A stretch of DNA of 44,785 nt from Candidatus Fusicatenibacter merdavium (GTDB lineage Bacteria; Bacillota; Clostridia; Lachnospirales; Lachnospiraceae), in NCBI GenBank assembly GCA_019115005.1, contig DXEK01000190.1:1-44785 (forward strand). The letters are read 5' to 3'. The translations under genes and the position numbers were made by a program. Below the pieces are notes generated by a model. That model did not search any database and was not told the DNA's origin. It saw nothing but the letters and a program-made list of their open reading frames with translations. Every line of letters starts with the position of its first letter. Positions within the stretch are counted from its first letter, which is position 1. Positions 24,080-32,616 of this stretch are shown here, piece after piece.

Positions 24080-24949
24080 TTACACATCGATCTCTTTCAG
24101 ATATCTCTCCAGCGCATCCTGCCAGGACGGAAGACGCTCAAAGCCATTCTCCGTCAGCTTCTCTTTGCTCATTCGGCTGTTGGAAGGCCGTTTCGCCTTC
24201 GCCGGATACTTGCTGCTGTCCACCGGCGTCACATGCACTTTCTCATAGACTGGATTGATCTTCGCTGCCTGGCGGAAAATCTCGCAGGCGAATTCGTACC
24301 AGGAGCAGAGTCCCTCGTTGGTCGCGTGGTATCTGCCGTACTTGTCCGTCTCCACCATATCCACCAGCAATCTCGCCAGGTCGTACGTATACGTCGGGGA
24401 ACCGATCTGGTCGTCCACAACTGTAAGTTCCTCGTGGGTCTTTCCAAGGTTCAGCATCGTCTTGATGAAATTCTTTCCGTTTACGCCGAATACCCAGGCG
24501 ATGCGGACAATGTAGTATTTCGTCAGATATTTCTCAACGGCAAGCTCGCCCTCATATTTTGTCTGGCCGTACACGTTCAGCGGATGACGCTCATCGTCCG
24601 GCTCCCACGGGCGCGTGCCCTGGCCGTCAAACACGTAATCTGTGCTGATATAGATCATCTTCAGGTCAAGCTCCGCGCAAACCTTCGCGATATTTTCCGT
24701 ACCGTTGGCATTGACCTGACGCACCTTGTCAATCTTGTCCTCGTCTTCCGCCAGATCCACGGCCGTCCACGCTGCGCAGTGGATCACTGCTTCCACATCG
24801 GACGCCCTGATCACACGTTCCACGGAAGCGGCGTCGGTGATATCCATCTCCTCGATGTCCACGCCGATCCCCGTGTGATTCCGCTTTGCAAGTTCATTCA
24901 TCACATCGTGGCCAAGCTGTCCCTTGACCCCTGTCACCAATACTCTCAT
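24080..24949 (-). CDS. rfbD: dTDP-4-dehydrorhamnose reductase
   Basis: RfbD (RmlD) carries out the last step of dTDP-L-rhamnose synthesis, reducing dTDP-4-keto-L-rhamnose with NAD(P)H. The N-terminus is a Rossmann fold, MRVLVTGVKGQLGHDV. VIHCAAWTAVDLAEDE, the catalytic triad region IYISTDYVFDG with YGQTKYEGE, and IVRIAWVFG follow. The start at the sixth track codon (24949) is chosen because GGAG lies 9 bp upstream and it aligns with family starts. It follows rfbA after ~67 bp on the same strand. rfbB and rfbC are not in the window, so the pathway is completed elsewhere. Confidence 0.93.
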   Translation of the reverse strand: MRVLVTGVKGQLGHDVMNELAKRNHTGIGVDIEEMDITDAASVERVIRASDVEAVIHCAAWTAVDLAEDEDKIDKVRQVNANGTENIAKVCAELDLKMIYISTDYVFDGQGTRPWEPDDERHPLNVYGQTKYEGELAVEKYLTKYYIVRIAWVFGVNGKNFIKTMLNLGKTHEELTVVDDQIGSPTYTYDLARLLVDMVETDKYGRYHATNEGLCSWYEFACEIFRQAAKINPVYEKVHVTPVDSSKYPAKAKRPSNSRMSKEKLTENGFERLPSWQDALERYLKEIDV

Positions 24950-25016
24950 CTCATTACTCTCCATTTCGATGTATCACGGCTCGCAGCGATTCCTCTGGCC
25001 GAACCGCTGCCACGGC

Positions 25017-25904
25017 TCAATACAGTTTCTCCAGATACTTCCCATTGAGCACATCCATCAGATAACTGCCATACTGATTCTTTTTCAGCGGCTGAATATC
25101 CTCCAGCAGCTGTTCCTTGCTGATCCAGCCGTTCAGATAGGCGATCTCCTCCAGACATGCGATTTTGCGGTGCTGATGCGTCTCCATGGTCTTGACGAAA
25201 TTCGTCGCCTCGACCAGAGACTCGTGAGTCCCCGTGTCCAGCCAGGTAAAGCCCTGTCCCAGAAGCTCCACATTCAACTCACCCGCCTCCAGATAAATCC
25301 TGTTCAGGTCGGTGATCTCCAACTCGCCTCTCGCGGACGGTTTCAACTCCTTCGCATACTGAACCACCCGGTTGTCATAAAAATACAGACCGGTGACACA
25401 GTAATTGCTCTTCGGGTGCTCCGGTTTCTCCTCGATGGAGACCGCCTTGCCCTCAGCGTCAAACTCCACGATTCCGAACCGCTCCGGATCATCCACATAA
25501 TATCCGAAGACCGTCGCGCCCTTCTCTCTGGACGCTGCACTCTTCAGGCGTTTGTTCAGGCCGTGGCCCGCAAAGATATTGTCGCCAAGGACCATCGCCA
25601 CAGAATCATCGCCGATAAACTCCTCGCCGATGATAAACGCCTGCGCCAGTCCGTCCGGCGACGGCTGCACGGCATAAGAAAGCGAAATACCGAACTGATG
25701 TCCATCTTTCAGCAACGCTTCAAACCGCGGCGTGTCATCCGGTGTAGAGATGATCAGGATATCGCGGATCCCCGCGTTCATCAGCACAGAGAGCGGATAA
25801 TAGATCATCGGTTTGTCATAGATCGGTAGCAGCTGCTTGGACGTTACCATCGTCAGCGGGTAAAGACGCGTACCGGAACCTCCGGCAAGAATAATTCCCT
25901 TCAT
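25017..25904 (-). CDS. rfbA: Glucose-1-phosphate thymidylyltransferase
   Basis: RfbA (RmlA) joins dTTP and glucose-1-phosphate, the first step of dTDP-rhamnose synthesis. The N-terminal nucleotide-binding motif [38 protein letters not shown] is diagnostic. [36 protein letters not shown] and [20 protein letters not shown] complete the family pattern. The 295-residue length is normal. AAAAGGAGAAAC lies before the ATG. It is the first gene downstream of a palindrome-containing 19 bp-spacer promoter, and the upstream neighbour encodes a MerR-type regulator, which suggests direct control. Confidence 0.96.
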   Translation of the reverse strand: MKGIILAGGSGTRLYPLTMVTSKQLLPIYDKPMIYYPLSVLMNAGIRDILIISTPDDTPRFEALLKDGHQFGISLSYAVQPSPDGLAQAFIIGEEFIGDDSVAMVLGDNIFAGHGLNKRLKSAASREKGATVFGYYVDDPERFGIVEFDAEGKAVSIEEKPEHPKSNYCVTGLYFYDNRVVQYAKELKPSARGELEITDLNRIYLEAGELNVELLGQGFTWLDTGTHESLVEATNFVKTMETHQHRKIACLEEIAYLNGWISKEQLLEDIQPLKKNQYGSYLMDVLNGKYLEKLY

Positions 25905-26042
25905 ATTCCTGTTTCTCCTTTTGTTCTGTTCAGACCACTGCTGTCAGTTCCCGAAACGTGTCACACACTCCGCGCGGTGAGAAAAGTATTCCCGGAACGA
26001 TCCAGCAGTCCTGTCACATTTCTTTTTGTACATGTTACATAC

Positions 26043-26073
26043 ATTATAAAAGATGACGTAACGTCACTTTCAA
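26043..26073 (-). promoter_or_regulatory. MerR-type promoter for rfbA-rfbD (19 bp spacer with palindrome)
   Basis: On the minus strand: TTGAAA (26073-26068), a 19 bp spacer, then TATAAT (26048-26043). The spacer contains the perfect palindrome TGACGTtACGTCA (26054-26066), within a wider near-palindrome AAAGTGACGTTACGTCATCTTT. A 19-20 bp spacer with a central dyad is the hallmark of promoters under MerR-family control. It lies ~140 bp upstream of rfbA. Confidence 0.8.
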
Positions 26074-26102
26074 GTACTTTCTTTCTTTTTACGGATAATT
26101 CC

Positions 26103-26130
26103 GTAACTGTTCAGCGGACCGGACAGTTAC
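26103..26130. repeat. Dispersed palindrome copy 4
   Basis: GTAACTGTtcagcggaccggACAGTTAC has perfect 8 bp outer arms. It overlaps the final codon of the MerR-methyltransferase gene. Confidence 0.8.
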
Positions 26131-27308
26131 ACGATTCCCACAAATACACCGGCCTCTTTCGTAATGGAAAACACCCGGGAAGTCTTCTGCTCCACATAGT
26201 TCCGAAAATCCTTAAAACGCTCCAGCAGATACTGATTCTGATTCCCGTGGCAGGACAGCACATATTCCACCAGCGGCTCTGGCCGGTCCACCAGCAGCCG
26301 GTCCTCATAGAGCCGCATTTCCACCTCGCGAAAATACGGTTCCAGATACGTTCTCCCGTTCTCCAGCCCGAACTTTTCATACAGCTTATCCGCCGACAGC
26401 GTCACCCTGCTGTCGAATCCCTGTACCAGTTCGCTGATCTCCTTCATATGTCTGCTGCTGTAAGTGCTGCACACGAACACTCCGCTCTCCCGCAGCACCC
26501 TGCGCACTTCCCGGCAAACCTGAGAAATATCGTCACAGTAAAACAACATATGATTAGCGATGACCAAATCAAAAGAGTCCTCCGGAAACGGGATCTTGTG
26601 GGCATCCACTATTTCAAAGCGGAATCTTCCGTCGTCCCCGCCGATCTCCCTCCTGGCGTCCCGGAGCATTCCCTCGGAAATATCCGAGATGACGATCTCG
26701 ATGTCTTCCGGGATCCTGTCTCTGTTTTCTGTCCAGAGATTTCCATTTCCGCTCCCCAGTTCCAGCACCTTCATACCGTCGTGCAGTCCGCACTGCTCCA
26801 TGACCCATGGGAACCACCCCTGCGGATTCTGGGAATACAGGCTATGCAGGCGGATCCTGGCGGAAATATTGCTCGCATTCTGGTACTGGCTTTTCAGACT
26901 CTTCTCCATCCCTGTCAGACGGATCAACTCCAGCATCTGGCTCCAGTCGATCTCGTGCTCATTCTCAAGAGCCGCCGCCGTGTCCTGCACCGCGTGCTCC
27001 ATCAGCTGCAGCTGCTCGATCTTATCCTGGATCAGTTTCTGCTGCAGTTTCAGGGAATTCAGCATATAATGCCAGTCCATATCATTGATCGTCATCTCAC
27101 GGATATCATCCAGAGAGAACCCAAGATATTTCAACAGGAGGATCTGCTGCAGCCGGGCGAAGTCGGAGTCCGTATAATACCGGATCCCGGACTCGCTGAC
27201 CCGGGACGGCTTTAAAATATTCTTCTTATCATAAAACCGGATTGTTCTCACCGACACATTCGCCATACCGGCAAACTCCCCGGAAGTATAATACCCGTCC
27301 TTTGGCAT
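26127..27308 (-). CDS. MerR-family regulator fused to a SAM methyltransferase domain
   Basis: Residues 1-110 form a MerR DNA-binding head (YYTSGEFAGMANVSVRTIRFYDKKNILKPSRVSESGIRYYTDSDFARLQQILLLKYLGFSLDDI) and the start of its coiled coil (~75-120). Residues ~150-300 form a class I methyltransferase with motif I VLELGSGNGNLW, PEDIEIVISDISEGML, and motif IV/post-I FDLVIANHMLFYC. In ordinary MerR proteins the C-terminal part binds an effector; here a methyltransferase replaces it, so SAM or a methyl acceptor may be sensed. GGAGG precedes the ATG. A MerR-type promoter lies immediately downstream, in front of rfbA. PH-domain and dipeptidase genes are upstream on the same strand. Confidence 0.9.
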   Translation of the reverse strand: MPKDGYYTSGEFAGMANVSVRTIRFYDKKNILKPSRVSESGIRYYTDSDFARLQQILLLKYLGFSLDDIREMTINDMDWHYMLNSLKLQQKLIQDKIEQLQLMEHAVQDTAAALENEHEIDWSQMLELIRLTGMEKSLKSQYQNASNISARIRLHSLYSQNPQGWFPWVMEQCGLHDGMKVLELGSGNGNLWTENRDRIPEDIEIVISDISEGMLRDARREIGGDDGRFRFEIVDAHKIPFPEDSFDLVIANHMLFYCDDISQVCREVRRVLRESGVFVCSTYSSRHMKEISELVQGFDSRVTLSADKLYEKFGLENGRTYLEPYFREVEMRLYEDRLLVDRPEPLVEYVLSCHGNQNQYLLERFKDFRNYVEQKTSRVFSITKEAGVFVGIV

Positions 27309-27351
27309 TCCTATCCTCCTTCCGCCTCTCCCGGCTCATCCGCCGACATGG

Positions 27352-27717
27352 TCATTCATCCTCGTGATATCCGGCATCGAGATCTTCCTGATAGAACATT
27401 CTCTTGGCCTGACGTTGCTCTTCGATCTTCTGGGAAAGCAGCTCACGCACTTCTCTTGCGTTTTTCACGCTCTCAATATCAAAGTCCTTCTTCGTCGCGT
27501 CGGAACTGCAGCAGTGGATGGTTCCCACGCCGAAGATCCGCTGTATGAAACTCTGGTCAAACGTAAGGTCCATGATCCGGTAAAGACGTACCTCATCCTC
27601 TCTCACATGGAGAAATCCCGTCCGGATAAACAGCCGCTCTTCTTCCAGCTCATACACGGTAAAGGACAGCGGAAGCCCGAAAATCGTCCGTTTCCTGTCG
27701 CGCCATAAAAGATCCAT
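27352..27717 (-). CDS. Small bacterial PH-domain protein
   Basis: This 121-residue protein has a bacterial PH-like domain: LSFTVYELEEERLFIRTGFLHVREDEVRLYRIMDLTFDQSFIQRIFGVGTIHCCSSD, the arrangement of bPH_2/DUF304 modules (YdbS/YdbT type). Unlike those it has no membrane helices. A charged helical tail (VRELLSQKIEEQRQAKRMF) follows. The function is unknown; PH-like modules generally bind protein or lipid partners. GGGAGG precedes the ATG. It lies between the pepV-like and MerR-fusion genes with short spacers, so co-transcription is likely. Confidence 0.8.
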   Translation of the reverse strand: MDLLWRDRKRTIFGLPLSFTVYELEEERLFIRTGFLHVREDEVRLYRIMDLTFDQSFIQRIFGVGTIHCCSSDATKKDFDIESVKNAREVRELLSQKIEEQRQAKRMFYQEDLDAGYHEDE

Positions 27718-27791
27718 CTTTTCCTCCCTTCTTTTTCCGGCAGCCGTTCATCCATCCGAACCGCTGCCATTTCCTGCCGCTTTCTTTTTTC

Positions 27792-29171
27792 TTACTTTAC
27801 TGCTATTGCATACATTGCCGCAGCGGCAATCTGATAAGATTTTATCATATTTTCGATGTCCGCGCATTCATTCGGCTGATGGATCAGCGCCTGCTCCCCC
27901 GGAAAGACGGGGCCGAACGCCGCCATATTCTCGAACGTCTTTGCATAGGTTCCGCCGCCGATCGCCAGCGGTCTGGCGTCTGTGCCGGTTTCCTCACGGT
28001 ATACCGCCATCAGCTTCTGCACCAATTCCGAGTCCTTCGGAAGATACAGCAGCCGCGCCTGTCCCTCCAGCTTCGCCTCCAGACCATACTCCGCCGCAGC
28101 CGTTTTTACCCTTTTGATCATCTGCTCCTTATCCGCATTTTTCGGGTAACGGATATCCAGCGTCAGGCTGATCTGTTCCGGCGTTGCCCGGACAATCCCG
28201 AGGTTCACGGTCGTCTCCCCGGTCTCCTCGTCCCGATAATAAATTCCCAGGGAAGATCCTCTGCTCTCCCCGCCGAGCTTTTCCCGGACAAAACGCGCCA
28301 CACATTCCAGATCCTCCTCCAGATCCGCATCCGCAACAGCCGCGAACAGCTTTTTCGCCGCATTCACGCCATCCTCCGGCATGCTTCCGTGTGCGCCTTT
28401 TCCGGTCGCCGTCACAGTTGTCCTTCCGTTCTCCTCCTGTACGGAGATCCCGTCGCCCGGCGTCACCTTCAGCGTTCCTTCCACTTCCAGCACACAGCGC
28501 GGCGTCACAACATTTCTGGCTGTGCCTCCTTCCAGACGGATCAGCTTCGATTTCTCCGCATGTTTTCTGCTCCGCGTCACCGTCCAGCCCAGCTGTCCCT
28601 TCTCACAGAAGATCAGCGGATAATCCGCATCCGGGGTGAATCCGATCGCCGGAAGTTCCCCGCCGTTCTGAACGTAATACTTCACACAACTGGAACCGTT
28701 CTCCTCATCCGTCCCGAAGATCACACGGATCCTCCGGTCCAGCTTCAGTCCGGCGTCACGGATCGCTTTCAGCCCGTAGATCGCCCCGATGACGGGTCCC
28801 TTGTCGTCCAGCACTCCGCGGCCATACATTTTCCCGTCGTGGATTTCTCCGCCAAACGGCGGGTACGTCCATCCGTCTCCTTCCGGCACCACATCCAGAT
28901 GGCCGAGCACCGCCGCCATCTCTTCCCCGTCGCCGTATTCCACCCAGCCGACTCTGTCCGCCATGCTGCCGGTGCGAAATCCAAGTTTTTTCCCAAGCTC
29001 CAGTGCATGTTCCAGCGCCCGCTTCGGCCCCTCTCCGTACGGCGCGCCCGGCAGCGGATCGCTCTTCACACTCCGGATCGCAATACTTTCACGGATCGCC
29101 TCCAGGATCTCCTCCTTCATTTCCAGGATACGGCGGTTTATCTCTTCATATTCAGCTCTCACAGTCTCCAT
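27792..29171 (-). CDS. pepV: Dipeptidase PepV-like (M20 metallopeptidase, Sapep)
   Basis: This zinc-dependent M20 peptidase cleaves dipeptides in the cytoplasm. Motifs in order: VLGHLDVVPEGDGWTYPPF (first His and Asp ligands), MYGRGVLDDKGPVIGAIYGL, FGTDEENGSSCVKYY (catalytic Glu pair), FTPDADYPLIFCEKG, GKGAHGSMPEDGVNA and a C-terminal AIGGGTYAKTFENMAAFGPVFPG (His-poor end typical of PepV). About 459 residues from 29171. The start is uncertain: the track's ATG at 29216 lies inside a palindrome and lacks a ribosome binding site, whereas ATG 29171 follows AAGAAAGG directly. Confidence 0.9.
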   Translation of the reverse strand: METVRAEYEEINRRILEMKEEILEAIRESIAIRSVKSDPLPGAPYGEGPKRALEHALELGKKLGFRTGSMADRVGWVEYGDGEEMAAVLGHLDVVPEGDGWTYPPFGGEIHDGKMYGRGVLDDKGPVIGAIYGLKAIRDAGLKLDRRIRVIFGTDEENGSSCVKYYVQNGGELPAIGFTPDADYPLIFCEKGQLGWTVTRSRKHAEKSKLIRLEGGTARNVVTPRCVLEVEGTLKVTPGDGISVQEENGRTTVTATGKGAHGSMPEDGVNAAKKLFAAVADADLEEDLECVARFVREKLGGESRGSSLGIYYRDEETGETTVNLGIVRATPEQISLTLDIRYPKNADKEQMIKRVKTAAAEYGLEAKLEGQARLLYLPKDSELVQKLMAVYREETGTDARPLAIGGGTYAKTFENMAAFGPVFPGEQALIHQPNECADIENMIKSYQIAAAAMYAIAVK

Positions 29172-29188
29172 CCTTTCTTCATAAACGC

Positions 29189-29216
29189 ATGACAACTCAG
29201 CCCGCTGAACTGTCAT
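29189..29216. repeat. Dispersed palindrome copy 5
   Basis: ATGACAACTCAGCCCGCTGAACTGTCAT has outer arms ATGACA/TGTCAT and inner CTCAG/CTGA(A) pairing. It lies between the pepV-like promoter and start codon, so it would be in the mRNA leader. Confidence 0.7.
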
Positions 29217-29246
29217 ACGAGATCAACAGATCTTTTTCTTCTCACG

Positions 29247-29278
29247 ATTATATTAATCTGAGTTCGCTGTGAAGTCAA
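29247..29278 (-). promoter_or_regulatory. Sigma-A promoter for pepV-PH-merR genes
   Basis: On the minus strand TTGACT (29278-29273), 17 bp, TAATAT (29255-29250); an overlapping TATAAT at 20 bp is also present. The leader would run ~70 bp to the start codon. Confidence 0.6.
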
Positions 29279-29337
29279 TCAATTCGGCAAAGATATACTC
29301 TTTTTCAGTAATAATCCGATCAGAATCGCACATTTAC

Positions 29338-29405
29338 AGCGCAGTCCGCACGAACACATAACGCCTGTAAGCATCCTGCCCGTCGCAAACGGATTTTGAA
29401 AGTGA
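29338..29405 (-). repeat. Composite repeat, decayed copy D
   Basis: CAGCGCAGTCCGCACGAACACATAACGCCTGTAAGCATCCTGCCCGTCGCAAACGGATTTTGAAAGT follows the order of copy B (GCGCAGACTGTATGAAAACATAGTGTCTGTGGGTATCCAGCCCATCGCGAAGCGATTTTCAATGG) with many substitutions. Confidence 0.5.
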
Positions 29406-29583
29406 CAACAGCGTCATCGTTTCTCCGACGGAACTGCCGCCAGTTCCAGGAACCATTCAGCCATAGCCGCGCCCTATTATTCTGAATTCAAAATAATTTA
29501 TTCGAATATTTAGACTATTCACTCTTTATTTTATGACTTTTTTCTTACATTTTTATATTTATTCTTATATTTCTTGTTTGTGC

Positions 29584-29612
29584 TTTACTTTTATCAGAAT
29601 TTAGGCTATGAT
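29584..29612 (+). promoter_or_regulatory. Sigma-A promoter for the surface protein
   Basis: TTTACT (29584-29589), 17 bp, TATGAT (29607-29612), in A+T-rich DNA. The start point would be ~45 bp before the ATG at 29664. Confidence 0.65.
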
Positions 29613-29663
29613 AAAAGTAGCAAAAAAGCTCGTGTAATTCCAGACAGAAGGGAGGTAGGAATT

Positions 29664-32453
29664 ATGAAGACCAGAACAAACAGACGTATTCTTTCTATTT
29701 TGTTGTCAATGCTGATGTGCATCTGGATGATGCAGCCGGTCCCGATCTGGGCGGCTGGCGAAGCAAGTCCGAACGATGCAACAGTCACAGTCTCCGGCAG
29801 CGCCGAAACGGACAGCGCTTCAGATGTTTTGCCGTCTTCGGACGACACCCAACCTGCTGATCAAACCGATACAGAAAGTAATCTGAAACTCCTGGACAGC
29901 ACCGGCGCTCCCGCAGAAAGCGGATACAGCGAAAAAGACAACCACATAACCGTGACAGAGAGCGGAACCTGGACCGCAGTCATCGATGGAAAAGAGTCCC
30001 CGACAGGTCTCTTGGTTGCAGCCGGATTCCACGGAATCCTCACCGTTCGGAACACAGACAAGGCATCCGGCGAAACCCTGGCGGAACGGATCTTCCTGTT
30101 CGACGGCACTGCCGCCGACGCGATCTCCCTTTCCGCTGTGACTGCATCGGTTTCCGGCTCTAAACTGACAGACAGCCAGGGGCAGAACGTTCCCGTGTTC
30201 CCCATGGAACACGCGGAGGGGATCACATCCCTGCACATTGACGACACATCATTTACGATGGGCGCAGTACCTTCCAGCGCAGCGCTCTATCTCGTACCGA
30301 AGGCAGCGGATCACACCGTCACCTTCTCCCGCGGAGACTCCGCACAGGAAACTCTGAAAATCACCTGGAACGGAAGCGCATTTGCACTCCGGACCCAGAA
30401 GGAAAACGAATGGACCATTGCCCCGTCCATGAAAGACTGGACCTACGGACAGACGGCATCCACGCCTGCAGGACAGGCGAAATACGGCGAAGTACTCTTC
30501 ACCTATGCTGCATCTCCGGACGGGACATTCGGCACAGAAGTTCCCTCCAATGCAGGCGCCTGGTATCTGAAAGCGGAAGTGACGGCGACTGACGATCATA
30601 CCGGACTTTCCGAGATCGTTCCGTTCACGATCCATCAGGCAGAAAGCACTGTCGCGATCACCACAGAATCCTTGGACAAGATCTACGACGGAAATCCCGT
30701 AGCAGCACCTGAAGTTCAGAAGACAGGAAGCACAAACGACGTTCACTTTCTCTGGCAGCAAAAGAATGCTTCCCAGTGGAATGACCTGACGGAAGTTCCT
30801 GCTCACGCCGGAGAATACAAAGTCATCGCCACGGTAGAGGGCGATACCAATCACACTTCCGCATCGGCGGAAAAAACCTTTACCATCACGGCAGCAGAAA
30901 ACACCTGGACGGAACCGCCGGCTGTCTCCCACACAGCCTACGGAACCGCTCCCGCTCCGACGGCGAAAGCCGCATTCGGCGCCGTACAGTTTACCTACAG
31001 CAGCACAAAAGACGGCGCCTACGATGAACTGCCCGCGGACGCACCGGCAGGCACCTGGTACCTGAAAGCCGAAGTTCCTGCAACAGGGGACTACAGCGGA
31101 CTCAGCGCTATCCTGGAATTCCGGATCACCAAGGCTGCCGCACCGGCGCTGACGCTTCCGGATCCTCTCACTGCGGAACAGGATTCTCTCCTTTCCACAC
31201 TGACACTTCCGGGCGGCTGGACCTGGGCGGACGGCAGCCAGAAGGTTTCTGCCGGAAACAACGGATACCCGGCACGTCTCACAGTAGACGACCGGAACTA
31301 TGATTACACCTCCGTGGACGGCTACAACGCAGACGGCCACTATGTGGAACGTCTCATCCCGGTAGCTGTGACCCGGGGCAAAAACACATGGACCGAGTCA
31401 CTCACCATCAAAGACTGGATCTACGGACAGAAACCCTCAACGCCGACTGCAAAAGCCGCACACGGGGACGTGACTTTTACCTACAGCGCTGACATGGACG
31501 GAACCTTCACCGAAGAAGTTCCGACTCAGGCCGGCATCTGGTACGTAAAGGCCACCGTTCCGGCGAGCGACGCTTACGAAGAACTCACTCAGATCGCAGA
31601 ATTTGTGATCCATAAAGCGGATCCTTCTCCCAAGCGTCCCGATCTGGAAGCCTTCTATGGACAAAAGCTTAACAGCATCAGCCTTCCGAAAGGCTTCACC
31701 TGGGATTATCCGGATCTGCCGGTTGGAGATGTCGGTAATCAGTTGTTTACCGTCACCTACACTCCGGAGGATACCGCCAATTATGAAACCCTGACGAACT
31801 TCACGCTCGCAGTAGTCGTGAAACAGGCAGAGAACACATGGACCGAGGAACCGGCAATCAAAGGATGGACCTACGGAAGCAAGGCAAACACCCCGACTGC
31901 GAAGACAGCGTTCGGAACGCCTTACTTCCTCTACAGTGACAAAGCCGACGGAACCTACACATCCACAGTTCCTGCAAACGCAGGTACCTGGTATCTGAAA
32001 GCAGTCACAGACGGAACAGACAATTACAAAGAACTCACCAGCAAAGCAGTCGCATTCACCATAGAACCGAAATCTTACGAGGAAAAAGGTTCCATCACCA
32101 TTCCGAAGATCGACAGCAGCACAGATATTTCCAAACTGGAGATCAAGGACGGTGACACAACACTGAAACAGGGAACGGACTACGAAGTCAAAAAGACACT
32201 GAAAGACAAGACCATGTCCGTGACGATCACCTTCAAAGGCAACTACAAAGGCACCGTGGTAAGAACTTACACAGCTACCGAGAAAGAGATCGAAGCACAC
32301 AAAGCCGCACAGCAGGTAAAGAGCGTACAGACCGGAGACAGAAACATGACGGAAGTCTGGGCAGCCCTGACGATCCTCTCACTGGCCGCCGTACTGCTCC
32401 TGATCTGCATCCTGCGGGTGAGAAAAAAGAACCGGGAATTGACGGACTTCTGA
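29664..32453 (+). CDS. Large repetitive surface protein with C-terminal membrane/sorting anchor
   Basis: The ATG at 29664 follows GGGAGGTAGG and opens a clear signal peptide (KTRTNRRILSILLSMLMCIWMMQPVPIWAA), giving 929 residues. Four ~78-residue repeats of the form 'ENTWTE..i..W.YG..p.tptakaafG...FtYs...dGt....vP..AGtWYLKA.V.at..Y..L....F.I' occur at about residues 246-324, 410-487, 571-650 and 721-799. They alternate with MBG/YDG-type bacterial Ig-like modules (YDGNPVAAPEVQKTGS...HAGEYKVIATVEGD). The C-terminus is VQTGDRN, a hydrophobic helix, then RVRKKNREL, like the 'xxTGD' sorting signals of Lachnospiraceae. Probably a wall-anchored adhesin or structural protein; ligand unknown. Confidence 0.88.
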   Translation: MKTRTNRRILSILLSMLMCIWMMQPVPIWAAGEASPNDATVTVSGSAETDSASDVLPSSDDTQPADQTDTESNLKLLDSTGAPAESGYSEKDNHITVTESGTWTAVIDGKESPTGLLVAAGFHGILTVRNTDKASGETLAERIFLFDGTAADAISLSAVTASVSGSKLTDSQGQNVPVFPMEHAEGITSLHIDDTSFTMGAVPSSAALYLVPKAADHTVTFSRGDSAQETLKITWNGSAFALRTQKENEWTIAPSMKDWTYGQTASTPAGQAKYGEVLFTYAASPDGTFGTEVPSNAGAWYLKAEVTATDDHTGLSEIVPFTIHQAESTVAITTESLDKIYDGNPVAAPEVQKTGSTNDVHFLWQQKNASQWNDLTEVPAHAGEYKVIATVEGDTNHTSASAEKTFTITAAENTWTEPPAVSHTAYGTAPAPTAKAAFGAVQFTYSSTKDGAYDELPADAPAGTWYLKAEVPATGDYSGLSAILEFRITKAAAPALTLPDPLTAEQDSLLSTLTLPGGWTWADGSQKVSAGNNGYPARLTVDDRNYDYTSVDGYNADGHYVERLIPVAVTRGKNTWTESLTIKDWIYGQKPSTPTAKAAHGDVTFTYSADMDGTFTEEVPTQAGIWYVKATVPASDAYEELTQIAEFVIHKADPSPKRPDLEAFYGQKLNSISLPKGFTWDYPDLPVGDVGNQLFTVTYTPEDTANYETLTNFTLAVVVKQAENTWTEEPAIKGWTYGSKANTPTAKTAFGTPYFLYSDKADGTYTSTVPANAGTWYLKAVTDGTDNYKELTSKAVAFTIEPKSYEEKGSITIPKIDSSTDISKLEIKDGDTTLKQGTDYEVKKTLKDKTMSVTITFKGNYKGTVVRTYTATEKEIEAHKAAQQVKSVQTGDRNMTEVWAALTILSLAAVLLLICILRVRKKNRELTDF

Positions 32454-32460
32454 TTTCCGA

Positions 32461-32486
32461 TAACAGTTCCGTCCGCTGAATTGTTA
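32461..32486. repeat. Dispersed palindrome copy 6
   Basis: TAACAGTTCCGTCCGCTGAATTGTTA has TAACA/TGTTA outer and TTC/GAA inner pairing. It begins 7 bp after the surface protein stop. Confidence 0.65.
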
Positions 32487-32511
32487 TAATCCCTCCCACC
32501 ACTTTCTAAAG

Positions 32512-32575
32512 AAAGCCCCCTGCCCCGGGCGGCGGATCCGCAAGGATCCGGCCGTTCCGGGGCAGGGGGCTTTTT
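32512..32575. terminator. Bidirectional terminator between convergent genes
   Basis: AAAGCCCCCTGCCCCGG ... CCGGGGCAGGGGGCTTTTT has a ~16 bp G+C-rich stem with an internal CGGATCCgcaaGGATCCG hairpin in the loop. There is a T tract on the plus side and AAAG on the other. It serves the surface protein and the DUF5011 operon. Confidence 0.85.
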
Positions 32576-32616
32576 CTGCTTTTCAGCTTATACCTGTCAG
32601 AATCAGGTTATATTTA

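Larger units (their letters stand above)
29217..29663. other. 447 bp divergent spacer
   Basis: It separates the pepV-like gene (minus) from the surface protein gene (plus). It contains the pepV promoter, a decayed composite repeat and, in its last 180 bp, very A+T-rich DNA ending in the surface protein promoter. No gene is seen. Confidence 0.6.

Noticed and set aside
23903-25048. 381-codon plus-strand ORF opposite rfbD
   Set aside because: Shadow of rfbD and the composite repeat; His/Arg/Leu-rich and without ribosome binding site, while rfbD has full family motifs.
25927-25950. CTGTTCAGACCACTGCTGTCAG as another palindrome-family copy
   Set aside because: Pairing is poor and it overlaps the rfbA leader; similarity may be chance.
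30249-31340. 363-codon minus-strand ORF inside the surface protein
   Set aside because: It is a shadow frame created by the repetitive coding sequence; Cys/Arg/Gly-rich translation and no start signals.
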